A stretch of 64,000 nt of DNA, taken from positions 62,001-126,000 of the forward strand of contig NW_025940919.1 of assembly GCF_000764305.2 (NCBI RefSeq), given 5' to 3'. The notes beneath the pieces are model-generated. The model saw nothing but the letters and a program-made list of their open reading frames with translations. It was not told where the DNA came from and searched no databases. Shown one piece after another: positions 46,323 to 57,545 of this stretch (position 1 is the stretch's first letter; each line of letters opens with the position of its first letter). The position numbers and the translations under genes were made by a program. Origin of the DNA: Hyalella azteca. Taxonomy: Eukaryota; Arthropoda; Malacostraca; Amphipoda; Hyalellidae.

Positions 46323-49064
46323 CTTGTACTTCCGTACGTCATGAATGTCGCCATGTAACTGTTGATTGAATGGAAGCTATTACGGATAGGTGTAATTGAA
46401 TAATTTACGGTCAATTCACCACAGACTGTGGTTTGATTGAAAATTTCATCCTATGGGTTGACTCATGTGAAGTGCCGAGAAATTTCGCTGTATGTCAAAA
46501 AGTGATAAAATGATGGCATAATCCATGTGGCTTTCATCGACGTACAAAATTAGGCTAGGGTGGAATGAACCCATGACTTGATGATGCAGATGTTTAGATT
46601 AAAAATATAAATTTATTTGCAAAAGAATTTGGTATACATCGTCTAGATAGATATTGATTTGTAGATATCTAAATTGAGATTTCAATTTTTACGTTTGAGA
46701 TTGAATGAAGACTGACATTGGAGGTGAAAATGGCCCTCAGCAAATTAGTACAAGCTACAGTGTAAAGTTTACACTGTATCTGTGATACAAATATAATTAG
46801 TTTATGCTCTATTTTTACAACAATGTTAAATTAAAACATATTGAGGGTTTTCGTGAACATGATATAGTTAGTGTCCTCTTGTTATTAGAAAGGGAATTTC
46901 TTGAGCCAATAAAAATACTTAGCAGTTACCGTTTAACATTAACAGTTAATATCGATTCTTCAGCTAAATATGCCCCTGCCATTCGTCATGTTCGCAAATT
47001 GGATAGCGCTAAATAAAATACATAATTTGCGCAATCATTGGCGGAAAAGTTGTTCGCTTGTCTTCAGCTGATAATTAGGGAAATTGGGCGAATTATTTTC
47101 TTATTTCAATTCTGGCTGCCTACAGATTGCGTAATTTTTTTAGTTTGGGACCTTTTATCCGAAGACAAAATCAAATTTATCATAAAAATATAACTAAACT
47201 GAACTGATTACTCCTAAATCAATCGATAATTATATTTATCGACAAATCTAGTGACTGCTCAGAAAGTTTTCGGCCAATTAATCCCCAGCTTTTTAGGTTA
47301 ATTTAAGTTAAAATTTGTGTATAGCTAAGAATAAATAGCCGTGAATGCTATTTTTATAGCAACGATTATTCTTCGTTGAAAAAATTTATTGCAAGATTTA
47401 TCAAAAAAATGTAAGGAATTGCGCCCATGACTAAGAGATTGTAATTGGTTGAATATTCGCTTTATTAAGTTAATTACACAAATTGCATTTACTTACAAAG
47501 TTAATTCAGCAACAAAAAAACTTGCCATGTGTTGCCGTAATTCTGCTGCTGTATATTGACTGAAATTCAACATAATAGATTATTATTGATAGACAAAGAT
47601 GAACTGCCAAATATCACGAATTATTTAATCATTTTTAGTTAGGCCAAAAAATATTTGAACGTCATTAGTTTAGTTAGGCAAAAATATATGAATCTTGAGG
47701 GCTAAAAATCATACTTTCAATTTGTCATTACTAATTCTCCAATGAGTGAATTTTCAACAGTTTTTATTCATAAACTAATCTTAAGTTTCTTACTTTATTT
47801 CGCCTAACTTTGAAGCATAATTGAAGTTAGTGCTGCAATAAATCCATAAATATTTAAGCGATTGTTACTGTTTGTATACAATTTCATTATTGTTTATAAT
47901 AACAATATATGGGACCTATCATTTTTGTTCATTATCCTTCATAAACATATCGCCATTGTTCAGTCTATTTAAACTGTTTTGTATGATTTACTTGTTAAAT
48001 TAATACTGTTCAAAATAGGTTAAGTATCGGCATAATGTATAACCTAACCAGAATGGCATAATGTATATTAAGATACATCAAGCGCCACGGGATACAAAAC
48101 AAAATTGAATAAAGACAACAATATTTACTTATAAAACGTTATATAATTTAATTTCTCCAATATGCAACAACTTACACCAAGATGATAGACCAAGATCAAT
48201 ATTCATAAAATGGCACCTATAGATTTCAAAATTTAATGTAGATTCAGGAATACCAATTAAGAATACCGATAGCAACAATAATTATTCTCAAATCTTCGAA
48301 AATCTCAATTAAACTAAAAATCTTAACTAAACTAAAAACAAGTACATTCCTCCAAGATGCCCCAAGTGCAGCAATCGTAGCAATCTAAATCTCGCGATCG
48401 TCTCTCGCAATCACGGCTAGATTGAGACTCAGTCACCTCGAAACGCCACGAAGCTTGAACAAAAGCACGCGCGCTCGGACAAAAGCTAAAAAGAAATGGT
48501 GTGATTGCGCCTTGAGAATTCAATGGTAGCCACATTATGGAGGGTTCGCCTTTACAATGCCATGTCTGCACCGCACATTTCAAAGCTTCGCACAAGCGAT
48601 TGCTATTGATCGATGAAACGACTCGATGATTTGGCTTCGCTCCGATGGCCGGGCATTTCGTTGAGCTGAAAATTCAACGTGAAAAGAAAGAGCAATATCG
48701 ATGGGATGCATTCAACAAGGAAAAAAAGTCAATAGCGACTGCAAGTTGTTTGGAGGTGACAAGTGTAGGTTGCGTGACAATCTTATTTTTATGAAATTGT
48801 AATCCAGTTTTCTCTCATCACTGAAAAAGTTTTAAAAAATCCATAGTCGGTGTATATCTTATTTTAATGGAATTGTAATCCAATTCTCTCTCATCACTGA
48901 AAAAGTTTTAAACTCTGAGATCGTTTATACTTTATACTATATTGTTTACTGAAGAGTGATGAGCTCGTTCATTTTGAAGATAACACCAAATCTCTAATAA
49001 AAATCTTTTTACCCAAACATTTAATAATATTTATTTTTTTGCCTTCACTTTGATTGCCCTCACG
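46323..49064. other. Non-coding stretch
   Basis: AT-rich. A short duplication lies at 48778-48925 (TGTAATCCAGTTTTCTCTCA / TGTAATCCAATTCTCTCTCA, offset about 80 bp). A minus-strand 87-codon frame at 48332-48595 (MCEALKCAVQTWHCKGEPSI, Cys-rich) lies in a GC-richer island but has no domain I recognise and no splice support. Confidence 0.5.
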
Positions 49065-49290
49065 CAACTCATAACATCCCTCACACTTTGGCGCCCTCAC
49101 AACTCTCAAAGTTCCTCTTGGTGGCGCAGCTTCTACTTTACAGCCCTCGTGCCTCCCTCTACTGCCGGTAATTCTTCCCTTTAGTGCCCTCACTCCCCAC
49201 CTTCTGCCCTTACAAGTCCTCGCCCACTCCCCTCTCGCCCACTCTACTCCCCTCGCGCCCACTCTGGCCCACTCCCCTCACTCTACTCCC
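49065..49290. repeat. Pyrimidine-rich CCCTCAC-type degenerate repeat
   Basis: Repeated GCCCTCAC, CCCACTC and CTCCCCTC phrases. Resembles in style the C/T-rich tracts at 11290-11612 and 59340-59612. Confidence 0.75.
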
Positions 49291-49401
49291 CTCTATTAGA
49301 AGCCGATTACGTCGCGGCTGTAAAAGGCAAAGCGTGTAGCGCCGCCAGCCGAGCCTGCCTCCGCCATACGAGGCAGCCGCTGACGTCGTCCTCTCTTAAT
49401 T

Positions 49402-50780
49402 ATACGGCGAGAACAATTGATCACTTATTTATTGTTATTTGTACTGACAGCATGCGAGAACAATTGATCAGTTATTTATTGTTATTTGTACTGGCAGCAT
49501 GCGAGAACAATTGATCACTCATTTATTGTTATTTGTACAGGCAGCATGCGAGAACAATTGATCAATCATTTATTGTTATTTATACTCGCAGCATGTGTGA
49601 ACAATTGATCACTCATTTATTGTTATTTGTACTGGCAGCATGCGCGAACAATTGATCACTCATTTATTGTTATTTGTACTGGCAGCATGCGAGAACAATT
49701 GATCACTCATTTATTGTTATTTGTACTGGCAGCATGCGAGAACAATTGATCACTCATTTATTGTTATTTGTACTGGCAGCATGCGAGAACAATTGATCAC
49801 TCATTTATTGTTATTTGTACTGGCAGCATGCGAGAACAATTGATCACTCATTTATTGTTATTTGTACTGGCAGCATGCGAGAACAATTGATCACTCATTT
49901 ATTGTTATTTGTACTGGCAGCATGCGAGAACAATTGATCACTCATTTATTGTTATTTGTACTGGCAGCATGCGAGAACAATTGATCACTCATTTATTGTT
50001 ATTTGTACTGGCAGCATGCGAGAACAATTGATCACTCATTTATTGTTATTTGTACTGGCAGCATGCGAGAACAATTGATCACTCATTTATTGTTATTTGT
50101 ACTGGCAGCATGCGAGAACAATTGATCACTCATTTATTGTTATTTGTACTGGCAGCATGCGAGAACAATTGATCACTCATTTATTGTTATTTGTACTGGC
50201 AGCATGCGAGAACAATTGATCACTCATTTATTGTTATTTGTACTGGCAGCATGCGAGAACAATTGATCACTCATTTATTGTTATTTGTACTGGCAGCATG
50301 CGAGAACAATTGATCACTCATTTATTGTTATTTGTACTGGCAGCATGCGAGAACAATTGATCACTCATTTATTGTTATTTGTACTGGCAGCATGCGAGAA
50401 CAATTGATCACTCATTTATTGTTATTTGTACTGGCAGCATGCGAGAACAATTGATCACTCATTTATTGTTATTTGTACTGGCAGCATGCGAGAACAATTG
50501 ATCACTCATTTATTGTTATTTGTACTGGCAGCATGCGAGAACAATTGATCACTCATTTATTGTTATTTGTACTGGCAGCATGCGAGAACAATTGATCACT
50601 CATTTATTGTTATTTGTACTGGCAGCATGCGAGAACAATTGATCACTCATTTATTGTTATTTGTACTGGCAGCATGCGAGAACAATTGATCACTCATTTA
50701 TTGTTATTTGTACTGGCAGCATGCGAGAACAATTGATCACTCATTTATTGTTATTTGTACTGGCAGCATGCGAGAACAAT
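49402..50780. repeat. 47-bp satellite, about 29 copies
   Basis: Unit CACTCATTTATTGTTATTTG, TACTGGCAGCATGCGAGAAC, AATTGAT. The first five or so units carry substitutions (TACTGACAG, TACAGGCAG, TATACTCGC, GTGTGAAC); from about 49690 on the units are identical. The divergence gradient from the left edge points to recent expansion at the right. It ends at the single N at 50781. Two further identical units are at 53729-53820. Confidence 0.96.
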
Positions 50781-50814
50781 NTGGTTCACACCACCGCATG
50801 CCACAGTGGTTCTG

Positions 50815-50830
50815 CACGTGATCGCACGTG
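50815..50830. promoter_or_regulatory. Two CACGTG sites 10 bp apart
   Basis: CACGTGATCGCACGTG, followed by TGTACGTG. The spacing is one helical turn. No gene is recognised next to it, so a regulatory role is speculative. Confidence 0.2.
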
Positions 50831-51110
50831 TGTACGTGTCAGCCTTAGCCTCGTACACGCGTCGCGACTTCAACGATCAATTTTTGAACCGCATTCAACT
50901 GAAGCGGTTATCAGAATATAAACTTTTTTTGCGATGAATTCAGTATTTTTTTATATTCTAATGTTACTAATTTTTTATTTATTATTTTAATTTAATTTGC
51001 CACGATCAACTGTGTAAGTAAGGTAATCTACACAGAAAGTTTAAATAACAATATAAATGGCATTCAACAGCCATTTCGTGCCGAACTATCTTGCAATGTT
51101 ATGGCACTTC

Positions 51111-51697
51111 TGCAGTGTTGCCATACTGCTGCAGTGTTGCCATGCTGCTGCAGTTTTGCCATACTGCTGCAGTGTTGCCACACATCTGCAGTGTTGCCAT
51201 ACTGCTGCAGTGATGCCATACTGCTGCAGTGTTGCCACACATCTGCAGTGTTGCCATACTGCTGCAGTGTTGCCACACATCTGCAGTGTTGCCATACTGC
51301 TGCAGTGATGCCATACTGCTGCAGTGTTGCCATACTGCTGCAGTGTTGCCACACTGCTGCAGTGATGCCATACTGCTGCAGTGTTGCCATACTGCTGCAG
51401 TGATGCCATACTGCTGCAGTGATGCCACACTGCTGCAGTGATGCCATACTGCTGCAGTGATGCCATACTGCTGCAGTGTTGCCACACTGCTGCAGTGATG
51501 CCATGCTGCAGCAATGTTGCCAAACTTTTGCAATATTATAACACTATTGTAGTGTTGCCACACTGCTGCAGTGATGCCACACTGCTGTAGTGTTGCCATA
51601 CTTCTGCAGTGTTGCCAACCTTTTCAATATTGTAATACTATTGAAGTGTTGCCACACGGCTGCAGTGATGCCATACCGCTGCAGTGTTGCCATACTG
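51111..51697. repeat. 19-bp satellite with CTGCAG in each unit, over 30 copies
   Basis: Unit TGCCATACTGCTGCAGTGT (period checked at 51121, 51140, 51159), with variants CACACATC, CACACTGC and GTGATGCC. Because 19 is not divisible by 3, all six frames stay open, so long Gln/Cys/Ala/His frames here are not genes. The array runs into the assembly gap. Confidence 0.96.
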
Positions 51698-52164
51698 NNN
51701 NNNNNNNNNNNNNNNNNNNNNNNNNNNNNNNNNNNNNNNNNNNNNNNNNNNNNNNNNNNNNNNNNNNNNNNNNNNNNNNNNNNNNNNNNNNNNNNNNNNN
51801 NNNNNNNNNNNNNNNNNNNNNNNNNNNNNNNNNNNNNNNNNNNNNNNNNNNNNNNNNNNNNNNNNNNNNNNNNNNNNNNNNNNNNNNNNNNNNNNNNNNN
51901 NNNNNNNNNNNNNNNNNNNNNNNNNNNNNNNNNNNNNNNNNNNNNNNNNNNNNNNNNNNNNNNNNNNNNNNNNNNNNNNNNNNNNNNNNNNNNNNNNNNN
52001 NNNNNNNNNNNNNNNNNNNNNNNNNNNNNNNNNNNNNNNNNNNNNNNNNNNNNNNNNNNNNNNNNNNNNNNNNNNNNNNNNNNNNNNNNNNNNNNNNNNN
52101 NNNNNNNNNNNNNNNNNNNNNNNNNNNNNNNNNNNNNNNNNNNNNNNNNNNNNNNNNNNNNNNN
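51698..52164. other. Assembly gap (467 Ns)
   Basis: Run of N immediately after the 19-bp array and immediately before an adapter-like sequence. Frames that cross it are meaningless. Confidence 0.99.
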
Positions 52165-52183
52165 AGATGGGTATAAGAGACAG
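52165..52183. other. Residual transposase-adapter (mosaic end) sequence
   Basis: AGATGGGTATAAGAGACAG differs at one base from the 19-bp Tn5 mosaic end used in Nextera libraries (AGATGTGTATAAGAGACAG), and sits exactly at the gap edge. This is library artefact, not genome. Confidence 0.93.
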
Positions 52184-52270
52184 ACATTCAACTTTTCCCT
52201 TGGATGTTCTCGTGAGCAGATTCACTAGCTGATATATTAATATTATATTTAAATTAAAGATTGATACATA
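52184..52270. repeat. Repeat family F, single copy
   Basis: ACATTCAACTTTTCCCTTGG, ATGTTCTCGTGAGCAG, ATTCACTAGCTGATATATTA match the multi-copy tract at 56886-57446. Confidence 0.85.
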
Positions 52271-52599
52271 ACATTTCTGCGCCGATCTTCTGTCGAATGA
52301 AATTACTAGCTGATAAATTTATTTAAAATTATATACAAAGATTAATACTCAAGATTTCCCCCTTTTATTTTGCTGATTTGGAATTTCTTCATAATTTCTT
52401 CTTCAAATACTCCGTATTTCATATTATTAAATCAAAAATCATGATAATCACAAACTTGAAGTAAAAGTTATATATATTTTTATAATTTACCAGTCGAAGC
52501 TATTATGCTGACAAAAAGATCTTCACCTTGAGAACTTTTGCGATCGATGGAAAACAGACTGAGAAAATGCGCATATTTAGATTAATTTTTTAGTAAACA

Positions 52600-52815
52600 T
52601 TAGCATTAGGTGGTAAAAAGTGCTTGATCGTGACAGCAACGAGCGCACTGTACAACATTGCGCCCGTAAAGAAGCAACTGTGCTACACCTGTGCCACCAC
52701 AGCTGCACAGCACAAAATGTAAGTTGCACAAGATGTACAGTGCTACTCCAGCCGCAGCTCAGCCGGCAGCAGTACAGCAGCTGTACAGCAGCAGTACAGC
52801 AGCAGTACAGGAGCA
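52600..52815. repeat. CAGCAGTA-type repeat with flanking duplication
   Basis: A core of AGCAGCAGTACAGCAGCAGT (52760-52810) is preceded by looser GCACAG/TACAG repeats. TAAAAAGTGCTTGATCG at 52615 and TATAAAGTGCTTGATCG at 52825 bracket the tract as a direct repeat. The same 12-bp core makes up 57448-57545. Confidence 0.85.
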
Positions 52816-52847
52816 TTAGTTGGTATAAAGTGCTTGATCGATTGATT

Positions 52848-53402
52848 TGATTAACCACATAACGCAATTCATACGCTAGTCATCGCGGACAATTGTCGAT
52901 CAGGGCTGGCTTACGGCGACCCAGCGGGTCCAGTTCCTTGCTCCCAGAGGGAGTCAAGAGTCCGTGCTCGCACACGAGTTCTATCATCTGGCAGTATTTC
53001 TTGTGCCTTCGTAAATGCGTCATGAGAAGACTCCTAATTTTGTCATTATGCGACACATTCAGACGTAAGGCTAAGAATGTCAACTTTCCGCTAAAGCTAC
53101 TAATGTGGGTTGACATTGCCCAAAATGACGCAATCCTAATCGACTTACTTTCTCCATAAATTGAGTTCGGCAACGCGTGCACTCTGCACAGTCATGGTAA
53201 CGTAAAGTTAAGTTTGGATAGATGGACAATTAAGTGAACACTGTAAACATAGTTGTGACAGGATATACAACTGCCAGTTGTGTGAATGTGTGAACAGAGA
53301 CACAAGGGAATCTCTTCCCGTAAAGTAATCATGGTGCAGATCTTGTCAGATTCACAACAAATTCAATTTTTCAACTAATATTTATCAACTAATCATTGAG
53401 TC
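52848..53402 (-). mobile_element. 5'-truncated 3' fragment of a non-LTR retrotransposon-like repeat
   Basis: Matches 62951-63633 along its length, ending at the same TTGATTTGATTAACCACATA border (the element's 3' end on the minus strand). At 62951 the repeat continues into a reverse-transcriptase tail; here homology stops near 53402. That is the pattern of 5' truncation expected for a LINE. A 100-codon minus frame shares THISSFSGK, NDKIR, QMIEL and ELDPLGRRKPALIDNCPR with the other copy. Confidence 0.6.
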
Positions 53403-53728
53403 ACCAACCAATAAGATGTGATTCTGATGACTATGGAATAAAATCTTATTAATCTGGAACTCCAACATTTTTGCTCCAACAAACTGCACCAAATGAATGG
53501 GTCACTTTGTCCAGCTCGACATTAGATTAGCTAAATCAATGTAGGGCTAGGATGTAATCTTTTGACAAGGAGCCTAAAAAGATGACAGCACCGACCATGT
53601 TTTGCTTCAAAAATCGATGTAGACGCCGTGCTGCGTAAAAGGAAAGTGAAACGAAATTCAAGACCGCATTTTATTATTGTCCGAGAAAAAATGACATCAC
53701 ACAAAAAGTTTTTCGACGCTAACCAATG
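53403..53728. other. Non-coding stretch
   Basis: Contains GAATGGGTCACTTTGTCC (53493), an isolated family A arm. Otherwise nothing recognised. Confidence 0.5.
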
Positions 53729-53820
53729 CGAGAACAATTGATCACTCATTTATTGTTATTTGTACTGGCAGCATGCGAGAACAATTGATCACTCATTTAT
53801 TGTTATTTGTACTGGCAGCA
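53729..53820. repeat. Two isolated units of the 47-bp satellite
   Basis: TGCGAGAACAATTGATCACT and the rest of the unit, twice, identical to the homogenised part of the 49402-50780 array about 3 kb away. Confidence 0.96.
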
Positions 53821-53892
53821 GTCAGTGGTTAATTGTTTACTGCTGTCAGTGGTTAATTGTCAGTGGTTAATTGTTGTCAGTGGTTAATTGTA
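53821..53892. repeat. GTCAGTGGTTAATTGT repeat, 4 copies
   Basis: Begins exactly where the 47-bp units stop (GGCAGCAGTCAGTGG). Spacing is irregular. Confidence 0.85.
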
Positions 53893-54341
53893 TAAAATGT
53901 TTTATATATTATTGTGACCATTATGTAGGTACCGGATTGATCATACAGCCATATTCATAGTAGTATTTTTAGTTGTTATTTCCGGTATCCGCGAAAATTT
54001 TTGTCTCGAAATTTAATATAATAGCCGAAACGATTAACTCATTTGAAAGATAAAGAGCCTCGTCAAATTTAAGCCATAGTCAAACTGAGGATTAACATAG
54101 AAAAAATACTCAGAAATCCACTCAACAAGTTACAGTTAATCGCAGCAACGTTGTCGCCTCCGAGACATCAGGAAGTAACAACTGGTGGATTCATCATAAT
54201 CATTTTGTCTTCATGCTGCCTATAATTTTATTTTATTCAATAGGAAATTATTTTCCGTCGTAAAAAAGAGAAGGATAAAGGATCAATTCTCGTGAAGCTT
54301 TGAAGGGATCTGCACGGCATCCTTCCTTATTTTATTGAATA
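53893..54341. other. Non-coding stretch
   Basis: No supported gene or repeat. Confidence 0.5.
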
Positions 54342-55578
54342 AATTCAACACAAGTTAGGAATTGATGAATGAATTCCACACAAGTTAGGAATTGATGAAT
54401 GAATTCCACACATGTTAGGAATTGATGAATGAATTCCACACAAGTTAGGAATTGATGAATGAATTCCACACATGTTAGGAATTGATGAATGAATTCCACA
54501 CATGTTAGGAATTGATGAATGAATTCCACACAAGTTAGGAATTGATGAATGAATTCCACACATGTTAGGAATTGATGAATGAATTCCACACATGTTAGGA
54601 ATTGATGAATGAATTCCACACAAGTTAGGAATTGATGAATGAATTCCACACATGTTAGGAATTGATGAATGAATTCCACACATGTTAGGAATTGATGAAT
54701 GAATTCCACACAAGTTAGGAATTGATGAATGAATTCCACACATGTTAGGAATTGATGAATGAATTCCACACATGTTAGGAATTGATGAATGAATTCCACA
54801 CAAGTTAGGAATTGATGAATGAATTCCACACATGTTAGGAATTGATGAATGAATTCCACACATGTTAGGAATTGATGAATGAATTCCACACAAGTTAGGA
54901 ATTGATGAATGAATTCCACACATGTTAGGAATTGATGAATGAATTCCACACATGTTAGGAATTGATGAATGAATTCCACACAAGTTAGGAATTGATGAAT
55001 GAATTCCACACATGTTAGGAATTGATGAATGAATTCCACACATGTTAGGAATTGATGAATGAATTCCACACAAGTTAGGAATTGATGAATGAATTCCACA
55101 CATGTTAGGAATTGATGAATGAATTCCACACATGTTAGGAATTGATGAATGAATTCCACACAAGTTAGGAATTGATGAATGAATTCCACACATGTTAGGA
55201 ATTGATGAATGAATTCCACACATGTTAGGAATTGATGAATGAATTCCACACAAGTTAGGAATTGATGAATGAATTCCACACATGTTAGGAATTGATGAAT
55301 GAATTCCACACATGTTAGGAATTGATGAATGAATTCCACACAAGTTAGGAATTGATGAATGAATTCCACACATGTTAGGAATTGATGAATGAATTCCACA
55401 CATGTTAGGAATTGATGAATGAATTCCACACAAGTTAGGAATTGATGAATGAATTCCACACATGTTAGGAATTGATGAATGAATTCCACACATGTTAGGA
55501 ATTGATGAATGAATTCCACACAAGTTAGGAATTGATGAATGAATTCCACACATGTTAGGAATTGATGAATGAATTCCA
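54342..55578. repeat. 30-bp satellite, 41 copies, with 90-bp higher-order repeat
   Basis: Unit GAATTCCACACAAGTTAGGA plus ATTGATGAAT. Units differ only at CAAG/CATG. Reading that base across the array gives A, A, T and then A-T-T repeated without exception to the end, so from about 54421 the real repeat is a 90-bp trimer (12-13 copies). Being divisible by 3, it keeps minus-strand frames open for over 400 codons (FLTCVEFIHQ repeats); these are not genes. Ends at the N at 55579. Confidence 0.97.
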
Positions 55579-55579
55579 N

Positions 55580-55691
55580 CTGCTACAATACTGCTACATA
55601 TACCGCAGTGTTGCAGTGCTGCTACAATACTGCTACATATACCGCAGTGTTGCAGTGCTGCTACAATACTGCTACATATACCGCAGTGTTG
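55580..55691. repeat. 39-bp tandem repeat, 3 copies
   Basis: Unit CTGCTACAATACTGCTACAT plus ATACCGCAGTGTTGCAGTG. Looks like a diverged double unit of the 19-bp satellite next to it. Confidence 0.9.
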
Positions 55692-55800
55692 CCATACTTC
55701 TGCAGTGCTGCCAAACTGCTGCAGTGTTGCCACACTGCTGCAGTGTTGCCACACTGCTGCAGTGTTGCCACACTGCTGCAGTGTTGCCACACTGTTGCCA
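55692..55800. repeat. 19-bp satellite, second locus
   Basis: TTGCCACACTGCTGCAGTG units, the same family as 51111-51697. Confidence 0.95.
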
Positions 55801-56576
55801 GCAGCCCTCGTGTTGACATGTTATCCCGTCAAGCGGAGCCTCGCCAACATCTGAATTAATCGCAGGTTTTGATTGCCAGACGCGCGATCCTGGCTGGCGC
55901 AGGCAACTAATTATGCAACGGGGAAGCTGATTATCAAATCCATTAAATGGATTTGATATAAATTTAAATCCATTAAATCCATAAAATTACCAAATTAATC
56001 TCATGAGATACCTGGAATTAGATGAAGCTGGTTTATGGGGCAAACTAAGTTAAACAACTAAAATTGAGAATATCTTCAATAAAAGAGGAATTTTACAGGA
56101 AGTATTATGTCGAAAATCGCCTAGTTTAAAGTGGAGGTGTAAAAAAATTGTTTAAATGTTCAATTTAATTTTTAAAATCAATAGCAAAATCTATCGTCTG
56201 TTTTAGAACGCGAAAATATTTATGCACTCTATAATAATTGCACCAAGTGCAATTTATAATCGTATAGGTAATGAAAATAATTTATAATCATTATAATAAT
56301 AATTACACAATCGGTAATACGGAAAATAATTGCATAAAATAAAGACTACTAAGCAAGCGTAAAATTTAACGATGATAATCACAAACTTAGGAATGAATTT
56401 TTATAAACGGACAAAACACAAACACACAAACGCTCGTAATGATTAATTATGCCGAAATTATTGAGGTTCAATTAGTTAATGAACGAAAAACCAAACATGA
56501 CGTCCAGTCGTTTCATTAATAAAAATTATAATAAGTAGCTAGAAATTTGAGCTTATGTTGATAATTCGACTTAATT
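55801..56576. other. AT-rich non-coding stretch
   Basis: Small AAATCCATTAAAT repeats at 55940-55985. No gene. Confidence 0.5.
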
Positions 56577-56770
56577 CACAAAATATACATCAATATTAAA
56601 GGTACCAACAAAGTTAATGCGAAAAGATGAGATACGAGCTTACACAAAATATACAGCAATATTAAATGCACCAACAAAGTTAATGCGAAAAGATGAGATA
56701 CGAGCTTACACAAAATATACAGCAATATTAAATGCACCAAAAAAGTTAACGCGAAAAGATGAGATACGAG
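56577..56770. repeat. 66-bp tandem repeat, 3 copies
   Basis: Unit CACAAAATATACAGCAATAT, TAAATGCACCAACAAAGTTA, ATGCGAAAAGATGAGATACG, AGCTTA. 66 is divisible by 3, giving a Leu-rich minus frame that is not a gene. Confidence 0.93.
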
Positions 56771-56885
56771 CATAGAAGAAAGCACCTCTAACCAGCGCGA
56801 CAAACTTGCTCAGACGCGCGCTCTTCATGAACGAAACATGCTTAGTCATGTCCGTGATCAGCGACATATTGATCTGCGATGTCCT

Positions 56886-57446
56886 CCCTACGTTCAACTT
56901 TCCCATGGATATTCTCGTGAGCAGAATCACTAGCAGATATACTAATATTATATTTAAATTAACGATTGATAATTGATCTGCAAATTCACTAGCTCATATA
57001 TTAATATTAAATTTAAATTATGTTCAACTTTCCCCGTGTATATTCTCGTGAGCAGAATCACTAGCAGATATACTAATATTATATTTAAATTAAAGATTGA
57101 TAATTGATCTGCAAATTCACTAGCTCATATATTAATATTAAATTTAAATTATGTTCAACTTTCCCCGTGTATATTCTCGTGAGCAGAATCACTAGCAGAT
57201 ATACTAATATTATATTTAAATTAAAGATTGATAATTGATCTGCAAATTCACTAGCTCATATATTAATATTATATATAAATTTAAGATTGAAATTGATCTG
57301 CGATGGCCTCCCTACGTTCAACTTTACCCGTGGATATTCTCGTGAGCAGGATCACTAGCTCATATATTAATATTATATATAAATTACGATCAACTTCACC
57401 CGTGTATATTCTCGTGAGCAGATTCACTAGCTCATATATTAATATT
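56886..57446. repeat. About 130-bp tandem repeat (family F), 4-5 copies
   Basis: Phrases GTTCAACTTTCCCCGTGTAT, ATTCTCGTGAGCAGAATCAC, TAGCAGATATACTAATATTA and GATCTGCAAATTCACTAGCT recur. Ends at the N at 57447. Confidence 0.9.
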
Positions 57447-57447
57447 N

Positions 57448-57545
57448 ACAGCAGCAGTACAGCAGCAGTACAGCAGCAGTACAGCAGCAGTACAGCAGCA
57501 GTACAGCAGCAGCATAGCAGCAGTAAAGCAGCCGTGCAGCAGCAG
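57448..57545. repeat. 12-bp AGCAGCAGTACA repeat
   Basis: Eight or so units with small changes (AGCATAGC, AGTAAAGC). Abuts the N at 57447. Confidence 0.93.

Noticed and set aside
51064..51599. Several 100-166-codon Gln/Cys/Ala/His-rich frames on both strands
   Set aside because: A 19-bp unit with no stop codon leaves all frames open and cycles through them; no start, splice or domain evidence.
51544..52232. Long frames of 182-215 codons across the gap
   Set aside because: Mostly unknown residues from the run of Ns, plus an adapter sequence.
54342..55578. CRISPR-like array
   Set aside because: Units are contiguous, with no unique spacers and no cas genes, in eukaryotic sequence; it is satellite DNA. 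The same holds for the 47-bp and 43-bp arrays.
54332..55790. 405- and 481-codon minus-strand frames (FLTCVEFIHQ and GIHSSIPN repeats)
   Set aside because: They exist because the 30-bp satellite unit is divisible by three; two different frames are open at once, and the ends fall in unrelated repeats or at an N.
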